DNA of 64,000 bases, taken from positions 394,249 to 458,248 of the forward strand of contig NZ_QYTV02000001.1 of assembly GCF_003605385.1 (NCBI RefSeq), given 5' to 3'. Position numbers and translations under genes: made by a program. The stretch is from Siminovitchia acidinfaciens (GTDB lineage Bacteria; Bacillota; Bacilli; Bacillales; Bacillaceae_C). Under the pieces are notes generated by a model. The model was not told where the DNA came from, did not search any database, and saw nothing but the letters and a program-made list of their open reading frames with translations. Shown piece by piece: positions 43,541 to 53,613 of this stretch (within the stretch, counting starts at the first letter, position 1; each line of letters opens with the position of its first letter).

Positions 43541-44944
43541 TTAATTTCGGCCTAACCGCTCTACTAAAGTTTTTCCACTTGGAGCTTTTCCATTTAATTC
43601 TGCTTTTTCATCTATGCGAGAAAGGCCGGATTGGACAAAGCGTACGCCCATCCATCTAAATGGCTCAGGCTCCCACTTCTTTGATTTGTGTTGGACCATT
43701 GGCAATTTAGTTACTTCGGTCTGTTGCTCTAATAGAAGGTCAGACATAATTCTTCCGCCGAGGTTTGTTGTCGATACACCTTGCCCGGCATATCCCCAAG
43801 CACTAGCGACCTTTGTCTTTTTGTTATATAAAAAATTGGGCGTCCAGTCTCTCGTAACACCGACTGGCCCTCCCCAGTCATGCGTAAAACTAATGCCCTT
43901 TAAGGAAGGAAACCATGTATAAAGCCTTTCTTTCAAGGCATTATGTGTTTTTTCGTGCCGATCAAAAGCGTTGCTGATCTTTGATTTGTATTGGTAGGGC
44001 TGACCTCTTCCTCCAAAAAGAATTCTTCCGTCAGCCGTCCGCTGCAGATAGTCTACCGAGAGGCGTGTAGAGCCTACAGTTTCCCGGCCACCCCATCCAA
44101 TGGAGCTCCATTGCTCTTCTGTTAATGGCTCAGTAAGCGTAATAAGTGAATACATGGGAATTAGATTGCGTTGATAATTCCGCATTTGTGTCATATAGGC
44201 TTCTCCTGCCAAAACGATGGCATGTTTGGCATTGACAGCCCCATTGCGGGTGACGAGTTTAGGAGACTTTCTTCCATTACCCTCAACGACTTTCACGACC
44301 TCTGAATTCTCGTAAATCTGCACTCCACGCTGTTCGAGAGTTTCGGCCAATCGCCTTACCAATTTACCAGGATTAAGCACGGCGGAAGTTTTGGATAATA
44401 GGCTGCCGGATGCCCCGTTAATTCGAACCCGTTGATCTGTCTGCAACTGGTCAAGCAACTGGAAATGCTCCTCTAGATCCAGCTTTTGATAGGTGGCCAT
44501 TGCTTTTTCCAATGTAAGAAGATGGTGGTCTCCTCGTGCGATTTGCAGCGATCCGCCTAATGTCCAATCTGCATTGATATTTTCTTTTTCTATAACTCTT
44601 TCAATTTCTGTCACAGAGTCAAACATGGACAATTGTATTTGGCGGGCGATATCTTTTCCGTATCTTTTTATACAGGTGGCGGGACTGACCGAGAATTTTG
44701 ATGAGCACCAGCCGCCATTTCTGCCTGATGCTCCAAAACCAACGCAACCTTTGTCCATAATGACGATTTTGAGTGAAGGATCTTTTTCGAGTAAGTAGTA
44801 GGCGGTCCATAACCCTGTGAAGCCTGCTCCCATAATGGCGATGTCTGCGGTTATGGATTCTTTTAACGTCGGACGCTCTTTAATATCGTCTTTTGCTGTA
44901 TCCAGCCAATAGCTAATGGCGTTTCCGCTATTTTCTTCTTTCAT
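43541..44944 (-). CDS. PuuB-like FAD-dependent amine oxidoreductase (paralog 1)
   Basis: About 467 residues, DAAO superfamily. The FAD motif IAIMGAGFTGLWTAYYLLE is near residue 40, followed by VGFGASGRNGGWCSSKFS, characteristic of gamma-glutamylputrescine oxidoreductase PuuB and relatives. Further blocks are SAVLNPGKLVRRLAETLEQR and TADGRILFGGRGQPYQY, and near the end SAWGYAGQGVSTTNLGGRIM. It should oxidise a primary or secondary amine to an aldehyde in the cytosol. It is very similar over its whole length to the product of 56997-58409. Start uncertain between GTG 44953 and ATG 44944; the latter is better spaced from AGAAGG. Head-to-tail behind the binding-protein gene at 44993-46054, so likely one transcript. 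Confidence 0.85.
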   Translation of the reverse strand: MKEENSGNAISYWLDTAKDDIKERPTLKESITADIAIMGAGFTGLWTAYYLLEKDPSLKIVIMDKGCVGFGASGRNGGWCSSKFSVSPATCIKRYGKDIARQIQLSMFDSVTEIERVIEKENINADWTLGGSLQIARGDHHLLTLEKAMATYQKLDLEEHFQLLDQLQTDQRVRINGASGSLLSKTSAVLNPGKLVRRLAETLEQRGVQIYENSEVVKVVEGNGRKSPKLVTRNGAVNAKHAIVLAGEAYMTQMRNYQRNLIPMYSLITLTEPLTEEQWSSIGWGGRETVGSTRLSVDYLQRTADGRILFGGRGQPYQYKSKISNAFDRHEKTHNALKERLYTWFPSLKGISFTHDWGGPVGVTRDWTPNFLYNKKTKVASAWGYAGQGVSTTNLGGRIMSDLLLEQQTEVTKLPMVQHKSKKWEPEPFRWMGVRFVQSGLSRIDEKAELNGKAPSGKTLVERLGRN

Positions 44945-44992
44945 CCATGACACCTTCTTCTATGGAGATGGTTAAATATTTGATGTGGAGGC

Positions 44993-46054
44993 TTATTGGA
45001 GCATCCACTCTTGAAATCTCTGGTTCACTTCTTCAAAGTTTTCAGCCCAGTACTCCTCATTGACTGGAATTTGCTTTTCAGCCATTTCAGGTGATTGGCC
45101 AAGTCTTTGTTTGACCTCATCAGGAAGCATTTCAATGGCTTCTTCATTGATTGGGGAGTAATCAATGTTTTCAGCAAAAGCGGCCTGTGGTTCTGCTCTT
45201 GTAGCAAAGTTAATAAACTCCATAGCCAACTCTTTATTTTTGCTTCCTTTCGGAATAGACCAGGCTTCACTGTTCAGCAGGGCTTGATTATATTCAATGT
45301 CTACAGGAGCCCCATCATTTTTGGCAGCTGTAATACGTCCGCTCCAGGCAGAGGAAGCTGCAACCGTTCCAGAGGATAACATTTCAGCTGGCTGGGCTCC
45401 CGCTTCCCACCATATAACGTCTGTTTTGGATTTCAGTTTGTCCAGACTTTTAAAAGCACGGTCGATATCAAGCGGATAGAGGTCTTCCGGCTTAACGCCA
45501 TCGGCCAAAAGGGCAACTTCTATCGTATCGTATGGACGGTTGCTCAACGCGCGTGCCCCGGGGAATTTATCCGTATCCCAAAACTCTTCCCACGTTTTCG
45601 GATGGCTACCGTTAGGGAAAGCTTCTGTATTATATGAGATAGCAGTAGAATACATCTCTGCGCCTACATAAAACTCTCTTGCCATGTTGGGGAATACCCC
45701 TTCTTTGCTGACCACGTCATAATCGATTGGTTCAAACATGTCTTGCTCTATTGCCTGTGCAGCCCACATGGATCCCACATTAGCAACATCCCATGACACA
45801 TTTCCTCCTTCGACCATCGCTTTATATTTGCCATAATCGGTAGGAGTTTCTACTTGAATTTTGACACCGAATTCTTTTTCAAAAGGCTCGAAGATGGAAT
45901 CTTCCCGAGCTTCGGTGATGGCTCCCCCCCAGTCGGCGATGACTAATGTTTTAGCCTTTTCCTTACCGCCGCTGCTTTTTTCGCTGTTTCCACATGCGGC
46001 AATCATAGAAATCACGACTACCATTGCACCTGCCATGAATACTCTTTTTAGCAT
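44993..46054 (-). CDS. PotD-like substrate-binding lipoprotein (paralog 2)
   Basis: A 353-residue binding protein, signal MLKRVFMAGAMVVVISMIAA then the lipid cysteine. Family blocks: VIADWGGAITEAREDSIFEP, PTDYGKYKAMVEGGNVSWDV, WDTDKFPGARALSNRP, VIWWEAGAQPAEMLSSGTV and FINFATRAEPQAAFAENIDY. It keeps most of the residues shared by paralogs 3 and 4. AGGAG lies 8 bases before the ATG. It is upstream of the PuuB-like oxidase on the same strand: uptake and oxidation of one amine look coupled. There are no permease genes in this unit. Confidence 0.85.
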   Translation of the reverse strand: MLKRVFMAGAMVVVISMIAACGNSEKSSGGKEKAKTLVIADWGGAITEAREDSIFEPFEKEFGVKIQVETPTDYGKYKAMVEGGNVSWDVANVGSMWAAQAIEQDMFEPIDYDVVSKEGVFPNMAREFYVGAEMYSTAISYNTEAFPNGSHPKTWEEFWDTDKFPGARALSNRPYDTIEVALLADGVKPEDLYPLDIDRAFKSLDKLKSKTDVIWWEAGAQPAEMLSSGTVAASSAWSGRITAAKNDGAPVDIEYNQALLNSEAWSIPKGSKNKELAMEFINFATRAEPQAAFAENIDYSPINEEAIEMLPDEVKQRLGQSPEMAEKQIPVNEEYWAENFEEVNQRFQEWMLQ

Positions 46055-46741
46055 GAGACCACTCCTGTCTTATATTTTTTGTTCCTTGCAACCTCTGCAT
46101 TTAAGGCAATATAGCCTTGCAGAAGGTATATGACAACGATGCTTACGTTGAAGGTGGGTGAGATAGCAGCAATCGTTGGTTCAACCTGTGTACGGAGACC
46201 TCTCACATTTTAACGCAAGATTTTGATGTTGATTCTGCCTAGAATACGGTTATGAGCAATTCATTGATAAAATAGAAAGGCAAACAATGCTCTTTTATAA
46301 AGATAAGTGTCATTTTGTCAATAGTATTCTAAATATTATAAAAAGTAAATGTATAAATTTAAAGAGGAGTCCTATTAAATATATAGGCATCTTAAATAAA
46401 TAATAATTTATTTAGTTAATTGTGGAATGTATCCTTCAATTATTCTATTGCTTGGAGAGAATCTAGCACGTCATTAATTAGTATATTCATGCATGAAATT
46501 ATAAAAGGTTAAACCCAAACAAATATGGCGACAAGGAGTAATGGCTTCATATCCACTAGGTAAAAAGGGCGGGTCTTGGCACGCTGCCATTTAATAGAGA
46601 GAAAATTTAAGAAGGGAGAAGACAATAGGATAAAACGATTAAACAATCTTTAAAGTTAATGAATTCCTTGAACTGCAACAATAATATCCAATATAAGAAA
46701 AAGCAATATCCAGAGAACTTTTAATAGGTTTAAAGAAAAGA
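46055..46741. other. Intergenic, only a small palindrome noticed
   Basis: This 690-base gap should hold the promoter of the binding-protein/oxidase unit. TGGCACGCTGCCA at 46577-46589 is a 5-bp inverted repeat that could be an operator. No gene or RNA was recognised. Confidence 0.35.
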
Positions 46742-46760
46742 AAGGACCTGAGCGGTCCTT
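46742..46760 (-). terminator. Terminator of the second PucR gene
   Basis: AAGGACC and GGTCCTT with a 5-base loop, followed on the minus strand by a pyrimidine run with TTCTTTTC. Confidence 0.65.
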
Positions 46761-46819
46761 ATTCACCCTCTTCAAGGAGGGGAACTTTCAATCATCGGGA
46801 AATTAACGGTCTATTTAAC

Positions 46820-48448
46820 TTAAGTGTACAAATTATCAATGCTTGAAAAGTATCTATAAGCCTTTACGGAAAACTCTAACGCTAAGCGATTTGGAGAGGA
46901 CAAGAAGTCCTTGCCTAAAAGATCTTGGAGCTTGTTGATTCTATGATAAAGTGTTTGGCGAACGACAAATAGTTTCTGTGAAGATTCCTTGTAAGAGCCA
47001 TTATGATCAAGAAATACTTCTAATGTAGTTAAAAGCTCTAGCCTGGCCTTAGGCTCTAACTGCAGAATTCTTCCTAAATGAGATTGGATAAAGGATTCTA
47101 ATTGTTGTCTGTTTTGAAGTTGAAACAGTATTTCATAGATCCCGATATCTTCGTAAAATAAATCACTGGCAATATTAGATTGCCGTAATTCAATGACACG
47201 CTTAGCTTCTATATACGATTGAGATATTTCTGATACACTGTTATAGTTCTTACCGATTCCCACATAGTATTCATTATTTAATAATTTTTGGAGTTCCTCG
47301 TCTTCAGTAATGAGCTTCAAAGCTTTTTCATACTTTGCTTTATTATCGGAAGCTTTATTCCTTGAAATCATGAAAGAAATGATACTGATTTCATTTTCTC
47401 TAACTGAAATTAATGGAAACAAGTTATATCTCTTAAAGATTCCCCTGATTGTTAAAGTGATTCTTAGCTTCGTTTCATTCCATTCATGCCAGATTTCGTC
47501 ATTTATTTCGTTCATAATGAAAACAATCACTCTGAAAAAAGAACTTTTATATGAGAAAGGCAATAATGAATCAAGTCTATTATAATCATGAAAACGGTCA
47601 TGCAAAAAACCTTGAACCACTTCGACCTCGGTATATTGCTTTCTTTCCTCTGCCATTTCGTTTCTTAAGGTAATTTGTGAAACCGCTAAACCTGCATGGT
47701 CCAAAACGGTGTGTAAAAAATCCGAGCTTCCTTCTTGGGTTAATTGTAGAAATAAATAACCTGGTGTTCGGCTAGTATTTTCAACCTTTGAGCAAATGAA
47801 ATTATTGTCTTCAATTTGAATGTAATGATCTTTCAAGCCGTGTTCATGAATGTAATCAATCATTTTTCTCTCAATACTTTTTGCATGAGGAGGATAGTAA
47901 ACAGATGAACTTCCTGGCTGAATATAAAAAGCAGGCGTCTTAAAATAATTATGTAATTCTTCAAGAATTTTCAATATGCCATTGGGTAACAGTGATAGAG
48001 CATTAAATTTCTTTGAGAGTGTATACAGGCTATTTAATATTTGGTAATGATTATTAACCATTAATCTGTGTATGTCCTGGGTGATATCAACGAATTTTAC
48101 TATGTTAGGGAAGGTGATGATTGGTGTGTTTTTTTCATTTGACAACTTTATGATCTCGGGAGAAATATCTCTAAATTTGTTTCCCAGTTCAATGCATATG
48201 GCGGCCACATTTTTTTTTATCAGCTGTTCGATAAATGAAATATTTGCATAAGGTTCGGAATCTAGCCCAATTCCAGTTGTTAAAATTAACTCCCCGCCAT
48301 TAAGGTAGTTAATAAACTTCTCGCTTTCTATAATGTGTGTCCACTTTACCGCATTATTTAATCCCATCTTTCCGGAAATGACTTTTACATTTTTAAATGA
48401 ATCCCTTTTCAAAATATCATTCACAGTAAATTCAAGATGATTATTCAA
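46820..48448 (-). CDS. PucR-family transcriptional regulator
   Basis: A 542-residue regulator, PucR N-terminal domain (FTVNDILKRDSFKNVKVISG, FINYLNGGELILTTGIGL near residue 48) and C-terminal PucR helix-turn-helix (LDHNGSYKESSQKLFVVRQT, then LYHRINKLQDLLGKDF). It is divergent from the FAD oxidase gene at 48580, sharing a 131-base promoter region, so it should control that gene and perhaps its neighbours. Different in sequence from the PucR at 11059. Its ligand is unknown; relatives respond to amine- or nitrogen-compound catabolites. Confidence 0.85.
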   Translation of the reverse strand: MNNHLEFTVNDILKRDSFKNVKVISGKMGLNNAVKWTHIIESEKFINYLNGGELILTTGIGLDSEPYANISFIEQLIKKNVAAICIELGNKFRDISPEIIKLSNEKNTPIITFPNIVKFVDITQDIHRLMVNNHYQILNSLYTLSKKFNALSLLPNGILKILEELHNYFKTPAFYIQPGSSSVYYPPHAKSIERKMIDYIHEHGLKDHYIQIEDNNFICSKVENTSRTPGYLFLQLTQEGSSDFLHTVLDHAGLAVSQITLRNEMAEERKQYTEVEVVQGFLHDRFHDYNRLDSLLPFSYKSSFFRVIVFIMNEINDEIWHEWNETKLRITLTIRGIFKRYNLFPLISVRENEISIISFMISRNKASDNKAKYEKALKLITEDEELQKLLNNEYYVGIGKNYNSVSEISQSYIEAKRVIELRQSNIASDLFYEDIGIYEILFQLQNRQQLESFIQSHLGRILQLEPKARLELLTTLEVFLDHNGSYKESSQKLFVVRQTLYHRINKLQDLLGKDFLSSPNRLALEFSVKAYRYFSSIDNLYT

Positions 48449-48579
48449 CTGAATTGATCCCTCCGGTTAAAAATAAACAAATAACTTTTAACATATTGTT
48501 AAAAAGAATTATTAGAATTATATGTATAATTGTACACAATCCCATAATTTATTGTCAAAGTGTCGAGAGGAGGGCTAGG

Positions 48580-49845
48580 ATGGAGTGCAACTCGTATTGG
48601 GCAGCCTCTTTTAGACAAACACAAAAGAGAGCTGAACTAAGCGGTGAGAAACATACGGATGTAGCCATTATAGGAGCAGGTTTTACCGGCCTTTCATCAT
48701 CCTATTTTTTACAAAAAAGCGGTTATCAAACGATTGTGCTTGACCAAGGACCTGTTGGAGGAGGGGCCAGCGGCAGAAATGGAAGTTTAATGTTGGTTGG
48801 ATATAAGCACAGTCTTGTAAATATTGCTAACCGGTTTGGTGTAGAAACAGCAAAAGAAATGTTACAAATCTCATTGGATGGGATTGAGCTGGTGAAAAGT
48901 ATTACTCAGGAACACAATATTGAGTGTGAACTTGAGAACAATGGAAGTTTTTATGCAGCTTTTAAGCCCGCTCATTTTGAGAATTTAAAAAGAGAACAAG
49001 AATTTATGACAGAAAAATTGAATTACGAAAATACTGTTGTTGAGGCAAACGACATAAAGCAAGAATTAGATACAAATCTATATCATGGAGGTCTTGTGGA
49101 TCCGAATAGTTATCACTTTCACCCACTTAAATATGCTGTAGGTTTAGGTGAATTAGTAGAAAGTGTAGGAGGAGCCATCTATGAAAATTCAAAAGTAATC
49201 TCAATAGACAAAAAGAATCAAATGTTTTACTTAACCACTCCTAATGGAAAAGTTGTGGCCAAGGAATTAGTTATCGCTACAAATGGGTATACGACTTCGA
49301 TTACAAAACAACTAGCTAGGTCTATCATACCGATGAATAGCAATATGATTGCCACCGAGCCATTGGATGAAACAATTGCCAAAAAGCTGATACCTAAAAA
49401 ACGTGGGGCTTTTGATACTAAAAATTTACTATATTACTTTAGGTTATCTTCTGATAACCGTTTGTTATTTGGCAGCAGGATAGCGGGCCCTCAAAACGAC
49501 ATTTTATATGAAAAGCTAAGACAGGGTATGCTCAACGTATTTCCCCAGCTAAAGGAAAGTAAAATTGATTATAAATGGGGCGGGAAGTTGGCAGTAACAA
49601 GAAGTATGTTCCCACATGTAGGAAAAATGGAAGATGGCGCACACTTTGCATTGGGATACAGCGGGCATGGCGTTTCACTCTCAACATTAATGGGGCAGAT
49701 CATTGCTGAAAATATAGCTGCTTCAGATAGAGAAAAATGTAGTTTGGAGAAATTGCCGCTTAAAGAAATACCATTCCTTAATCAAAGGGGACTAATTTTA
49801 AATTTGGCAACAAATTACTTTAGATTAAAAGATTTAATATCATAA
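48580..49845 (+). CDS. PuuB-like FAD-dependent oxidoreductase (paralog 3, divergent)
   Basis: About 421 residues. FAD motif DVAIIGAGFTGLSSSYFLQK near residue 27, then GGGASGRNGSLMLVGYKHS in place of the RNGGWCS block of the other two copies, and the C-terminal FAD contact FALGYSGHGVSLSTLMGQII. It is clearly of the same superfamily but only distantly similar to the other two PuuB-like proteins, so it probably has another substrate. The start is ATG 48580, preceded by GAGAGGAGGG; the open frame before it overlaps the promoter. It is followed after 24 bases by the AA_synth-family gene and is divergent from a PucR regulator. Confidence 0.85.
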   Translation: MECNSYWAASFRQTQKRAELSGEKHTDVAIIGAGFTGLSSSYFLQKSGYQTIVLDQGPVGGGASGRNGSLMLVGYKHSLVNIANRFGVETAKEMLQISLDGIELVKSITQEHNIECELENNGSFYAAFKPAHFENLKREQEFMTEKLNYENTVVEANDIKQELDTNLYHGGLVDPNSYHFHPLKYAVGLGELVESVGGAIYENSKVISIDKKNQMFYLTTPNGKVVAKELVIATNGYTTSITKQLARSIIPMNSNMIATEPLDETIAKKLIPKKRGAFDTKNLLYYFRLSSDNRLLFGSRIAGPQNDILYEKLRQGMLNVFPQLKESKIDYKWGGKLAVTRSMFPHVGKMEDGAHFALGYSGHGVSLSTLMGQIIAENIAASDREKCSLEKLPLKEIPFLNQRGLILNLATNYFRLKDLIS

Positions 49846-49869
49846 CAAGAAAAACAGGAGGTAACATGA

Positions 49870-50454
49870 ATGACTGAAGAACTTAAAATAAGAAAGTTGT
49901 ACACTGTGATGGATGAGGTGCTGAGTGAAGGAGACCTTACTTTGGAAACTCCTATTAAAAGGGCTGTAGCTATTGCTGTAATTAAGAACCCTTTTGCCAA
50001 CAGTTATCAAGATGATTTAAGTACACTATCAAACTATGGAGAACCCTTAGGAGAACTGCTTTCAGCCAATGCTTTAAAGGGATTAGGCATCAGCGATGGC
50101 TCCGAAGTTGAAAGTTATGGAAAAGCAGTTATCGTGGGGTTAAAAGGTGAAATAGAACATGGACATGCGATTATCCATCCGAAGATTGGTGCTCCATTTA
50201 GAAATGCCATAGGAGGAGCGGACAAAGCGCGAGCGGTTATCCCTTCAACTGGAAAAATAGGAGGGCCAGGGACATCGATTGACGTGCCGGTTCACTATAA
50301 GGACTCCGAGTGGGTCGTGACTCATGCTGATACGATTACTGTAATGGTCCCAGATGCGCCTTACGAGGATGAAATTCTTGTCGCTTTGGCGATTACAACT
50401 GGCGGACGGCCGAATGCTAGAATACCAGGATTGCAAAAAGAAGCAGTGCTGTAA
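49870..50454 (+). CDS. Amino-acid-synthesis family protein (PF06684-like), function unknown
   Basis: A 194-residue protein recognisable by RKLYTVMDEVLSEGDLTLET, AVIKNPFANSYQDDLSTL, GLKGEIEHGHAIIHPKIGAP and the ending AITTGGRPNARIPGLQ. This matches the AA_synth family, whose activity is not established despite its name. AGGAGG is 9 bases before ATG 49870. It is in one unit with the preceding oxidase, and a terminator follows at 50470. Family members often stand beside amine, pyrimidine or opine-type catabolic enzymes and may deal with an unstable intermediate; that is inference. Confidence 0.75.
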   Translation: MTEELKIRKLYTVMDEVLSEGDLTLETPIKRAVAIAVIKNPFANSYQDDLSTLSNYGEPLGELLSANALKGLGISDGSEVESYGKAVIVGLKGEIEHGHAIIHPKIGAPFRNAIGGADKARAVIPSTGKIGGPGTSIDVPVHYKDSEWVVTHADTITVMVPDAPYEDEILVALAITTGGRPNARIPGLQKEAVL

Positions 50455-50469
50455 AAAAATAGCGATTAT

Positions 50470-50509
50470 AAACAGTCTTTTCTACAAAATAGGATTGACT
50501 GTTTTTTCT
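50470..50509 (+). terminator. Terminator after the AA_synth gene
   Basis: AAACAGTC and GACTGTTT enclose a 19-base loop and are followed by TTTTCTT. Confidence 0.7.
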
Positions 50510-50556
50510 TTAAAATAATTACCAGAAGCAAAAGGAGGGGGAATAGTAAAAATTTA

Positions 50557-50592
50557 TTGAAATTAACATTTATTTATAATATTATGTATACA
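50557..50592 (+). promoter_or_regulatory. Sigma-A promoter with GTATAC operator, ABC transporter operon
   Basis: TTGAAA (50557-50562), 17 bases, TATTAT (50580-50585), overlapped by the palindrome TGTATACA (50585-50592). The same -10 plus TGTA arrangement and palindrome occur at the alcohol dehydrogenase promoter (58683-58725). The palindrome fits operators of FCD-type GntR regulators, and one is encoded at 56084. Confidence 0.5.
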
Positions 50593-50652
50593 CGAAAGTA
50601 ATACAGCGAAAAACACATCCTTTGTTCATTTTTTTAAAAGTTAAACAAAAAA

Positions 50653-50668
50653 ATGTAAGCGTTTTACT
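50653..50668 (+). promoter_or_regulatory. Weak cre-like site
   Basis: ATGTAAGCGTTTTACT resembles the CcpA consensus WTGNNARCGNWWWCAW, with two mismatches at the right end, 71 bases before the potA-like start. Confidence 0.35.
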
Positions 50669-50738
50669 ATAAGGGCTGTGCATTTTAAATTTCAAATAAA
50701 TCTTAAAGTCTTTTAAATATTAAGGGAGGTCAAACCTA

Positions 50739-51863
50739 ATGGAAAGCAATTTAAAGGTGGAAAATGTCACGAAGTATTATAAGAAATTCAAAGCGGTCGA
50801 CAATGCGAACCTAACTGTAGAACAAGGCGAATTTTTTACAATCCTGGGCCCCAGCGGCTCGGGCAAGACAACCCTATTAAAATTAATAGCCGGTTTTGAG
50901 GAAATCAGTTCAGGGACCATTATGCTAAGGAATGAAAACATCTCATCTAAGAAGCCTTATGAACGAAATATCGGAATGGTGTTTCAAAACTATGCCCTCT
51001 TTCCACACATGACAGTCGCCGAAAATATTGCTTATCCACTGAAACGCCGTAAAGTAAAAAAACAGGAAGTAAAACAAAAGGTGGAAGAAGTACTGAAAAT
51101 TGTTCATTTAGAACAGTACGCCAATCATTATCCAAACCAAATGAGTGGAGGCCAGCAACAGCGAGTGGCCTTGGCCCGAGCGATTGTTTTTAGTCCGCCG
51201 CTTCTTCTGCTGGATGAGCCGTTAAGTGCATTGGATAAAAACTTGCGCCAGCGTATGCAGATTGAAATTAAGAGTATCCAGGAAAATCTGGGTATCACCA
51301 CCATTTCCGTTACCCATGACCAGGAAGAAGCATTGACAATGTCCGATCGAATTTGTGTCATGAACAATGGAGGAATTGAACAGATTGATACACCTGAAAA
51401 CTTATACAAATATCCTAAAAATAGATTTGTTGCCGAGTTCATCGGTGAAATTAACTTATTGAAAGCGGTATTGATAAAAGAGGAATCAGGCTATGCCAAT
51501 TTCCAACTGTCAAATGGTCAAGTGGTGATAAACCAAACAAGGGGCCAGACCCTCGATACAAAATCCTACTTGATTGCTTTGAGACCAGAGAACATTCAAC
51601 TTGCGGAAGCAGGAAAAGATTTGAAGAACAAACTTCAAGCCAAAGTGGAATCCGTCATATATGTCGGGGAGGCATTGATTGTCCTTGCGCGGACGAAAGA
51701 GGGAGAAGAGTTGAAAATAAAAGTTCCATCATTATTATCGCATGCCATTTTGCCGGGCGAAGAATTGGCCATTGGCTGGAATCCGCAAGATGCAACCATT
51801 TTAAAAGATGAATCGGCTGCCGCCGAGAGCGCTCTATTACAAGTGGCATCTTCTTCAAACTAA
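50739..51863 (+). CDS. potA: Polyamine-type ABC transporter ATPase (PotA-like)
   Basis: A 374-residue ATPase: [20 protein letters not shown] (Walker A), [20 protein letters not shown] (Q-loop), [19 protein letters not shown] (signature), [20 protein letters not shown] (Walker B), [20 protein letters not shown], then a C-terminal TOBE domain of about 120 residues as in PotA. It energises import through the two permeases encoded directly downstream. It is the only ABC ATPase in the window, yet there are four binding proteins. AGGGAGGTC precedes the ATG. Expression is likely controlled through the palindrome at the upstream promoter. Confidence 0.9.
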   Translation: MESNLKVENVTKYYKKFKAVDNANLTVEQGEFFTILGPSGSGKTTLLKLIAGFEEISSGTIMLRNENISSKKPYERNIGMVFQNYALFPHMTVAENIAYPLKRRKVKKQEVKQKVEEVLKIVHLEQYANHYPNQMSGGQQQRVALARAIVFSPPLLLLDEPLSALDKNLRQRMQIEIKSIQENLGITTISVTHDQEEALTMSDRICVMNNGGIEQIDTPENLYKYPKNRFVAEFIGEINLLKAVLIKEESGYANFQLSNGQVVINQTRGQTLDTKSYLIALRPENIQLAEAGKDLKNKLQAKVESVIYVGEALIVLARTKEGEELKIKVPSLLSHAILPGEELAIGWNPQDATILKDESAAAESALLQVASSSN

Positions 51864-51891
51864 TAAATATATAACAAAGGATGTGATGTGA

Positions 51892-52797
51892 ATGATTGAG
51901 GCTAAGCAAGAAAAGCAACCAATGTCCGTTTATAGTGTTCCAACGCCAGGTATTTTTACAAGAATTCCAGGTTTGAAATGGCTGCTTGTTGTTATACCGA
52001 TCGTGTATGTTTTTACCTTGCTGCTTTATCCAATGATTGGCTTATTTAAGCTTGGGGTAACTAACAGCGACGGATTTACTCTTGAATATATAAAACACAT
52101 TTTTTTGAACAAAGTATATTTGGATGTCATTTTGATTACTCTAAAAATCTCGTTTATGGTAACAGTTATTACTTTACTGATTTCCTATCCAATTGCTTAT
52201 TTATTAATAAGGATTCAATCCAATACATGGAAAAGTATCATTATTGCTTTAGCCATGATTCCTTTTTGGATTAGCCTCCTTGTCCGTACATTTTCCTGGA
52301 TTGTGATGCTCCAAGACCGTGGAGCCATTAACCAGGCGCTGATGGCGTTAGGAATCATTGATGAACCTATTAAACTATTGTATACGACTACAGGAGTAGT
52401 CATCGGAATGGTGCACGTCTTATATCCATTCATGTTTTTTAGCCTTTTTTCTGTAATGAAAGGGATTGACCAACGATTACATCAGGCGGCTGAAGGGCTG
52501 GGGGCTCGTCCGCTGACAGCATTTTTACAGATTAATTTACCATTGTCGTTGCCGGGAATATTGGCAGGATCGCTTCTCGTTTTCGTCATGAGCCTTGGAT
52601 TTTTTGTTACACCGGCTTTACTTGGAGGATCCGGTGAAATGATGATATCCATGGTTATTGAGAACTACATTAACAAAACCTTGAATTGGCACCTGGCATC
52701 GGCATTATCACTAGTATTGTTTGTTGTCACCGTTCTTATTTTAGGCTTGGCTTTCCTTGCTTTGCGGAATCACGCTGTATTAAAGGATGTGACGTAA
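51892..52797 (+). CDS. potB: Polyamine-type ABC permease (PotB-like)
   Basis: A 301-residue inner-membrane permease with six hydrophobic segments. The first is WLLVVIPIVYVFTLLLYPMI, residues 28-47. The EAA cytoplasmic loop that docks on the ATPase is QAAEGLGARPLTAFLQINLP near residue 198. An N-terminal cytosolic stretch of about 25 residues precedes helix 1. It is translated just after the ATPase, 28 bases away, with AAAGGATG upstream, and ends 2 bases before the second permease. PotB/CysTW-type fold; it forms the channel with the PotC-like partner. Confidence 0.9.
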   Translation: MIEAKQEKQPMSVYSVPTPGIFTRIPGLKWLLVVIPIVYVFTLLLYPMIGLFKLGVTNSDGFTLEYIKHIFLNKVYLDVILITLKISFMVTVITLLISYPIAYLLIRIQSNTWKSIIIALAMIPFWISLLVRTFSWIVMLQDRGAINQALMALGIIDEPIKLLYTTTGVVIGMVHVLYPFMFFSLFSVMKGIDQRLHQAAEGLGARPLTAFLQINLPLSLPGILAGSLLVFVMSLGFFVTPALLGGSGEMMISMVIENYINKTLNWHLASALSLVLFVVTVLILGLAFLALRNHAVLKDVT

Positions 52798-52799
52798 TT

Positions 52800-53576
52800 A
52801 TGTGGTTAAAAACCATTGTTGCTCTTATACTTAGCGCTTTAACTGCACCGATTCTAATTATTTTTGTTATGTCTTTTACCTCTGTATCCTATTTTCAATT
52901 TCCGCCACCCGGATTTTCCGTCAAGTGGTATGAAGCATTTTTTAGTGACGCATCATGGATGGAAAGTCTGTTCCGAAGCCTGCAGATTTCTTTTTTTACT
53001 ATGATTTTAGCAATAGTCATTGGAACTATTGCGGCTAATGCTGTCATGCGATTGGACTTTCCAGGCAAACAGTTTTTTATGGCGCTTATGGTTGCCCCCA
53101 TGATTATTCCTGTTATTATCCTCGGTATTGCACTTTATCGTTTTTTTGCTCCGTTGCAGATGACGGGTACTATAACAGGAATGGTTCTTTCACATTCCAT
53201 TTTGTCTATACCGATTGTGTTTGTCACTGTCTTGGCGAGTTTGAAAGGGATGGACCGAAACTTGGAGCTAGCAGCGATGGGACTTGGATCCACACCTATT
53301 GAAGCATTTTTCAAAATAACCGTGCCATTTATTCGGCCGGCCCTATTTTCAAGTGCTCTGTTTGCTTTTCTAATATCGTTTGATGAATTGGTGGTCACTA
53401 TTTTCTTGGCAGGACCAACAACCAAAACATTGCCTGTTAAGATGTGGGAAGATCTTCGAACCCAGGTGAATCCAACTATTGCAGCCATTTCATCTATTTT
53501 GATTATTAGTATAGTTACTATTTATATTCTTCAGGTATGGTTGTCAGAGCGGGCGACCAAAGCAAAAGCCCAATAG
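52800..53576 (+). CDS. potC: Polyamine-type ABC permease (PotC-like)
   Basis: A 258-residue permease: helix 1 IVALILSALTAPILIIFVMS, five further hydrophobic segments, and the EAA loop LELAAMGLGSTPIEAFFKIT near residue 153. The start is ATG 52800, 2 bases after the potB-like stop, with AAAGGATG upstream. An open frame that runs further upstream lies over potB in another register and is not real. It completes the transporter core, and a binding-protein gene (53614) follows in the same operon. Confidence 0.9.
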   Translation: MWLKTIVALILSALTAPILIIFVMSFTSVSYFQFPPPGFSVKWYEAFFSDASWMESLFRSLQISFFTMILAIVIGTIAANAVMRLDFPGKQFFMALMVAPMIIPVIILGIALYRFFAPLQMTGTITGMVLSHSILSIPIVFVTVLASLKGMDRNLELAAMGLGSTPIEAFFKITVPFIRPALFSSALFAFLISFDELVVTIFLAGPTTKTLPVKMWEDLRTQVNPTIAAISSILIISIVTIYILQVWLSERATKAKAQ

Positions 53577-53613
53577 GGATAAAATAGAGATATAAATACT
53601 GGGAGTGAATTGA

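Noticed and set aside
46561-46600. Second sigma-54 promoter (TTGGCACGCTGCC)
   Set aside because: The GC element is not at the required 10-base distance from GG; it is only a short inverted repeat.
52686-52799. Upstream extension of the PotC-like frame
   Set aside because: Overlaps the potB-like gene out of frame; ATG 52800 directly after its stop is preferred.
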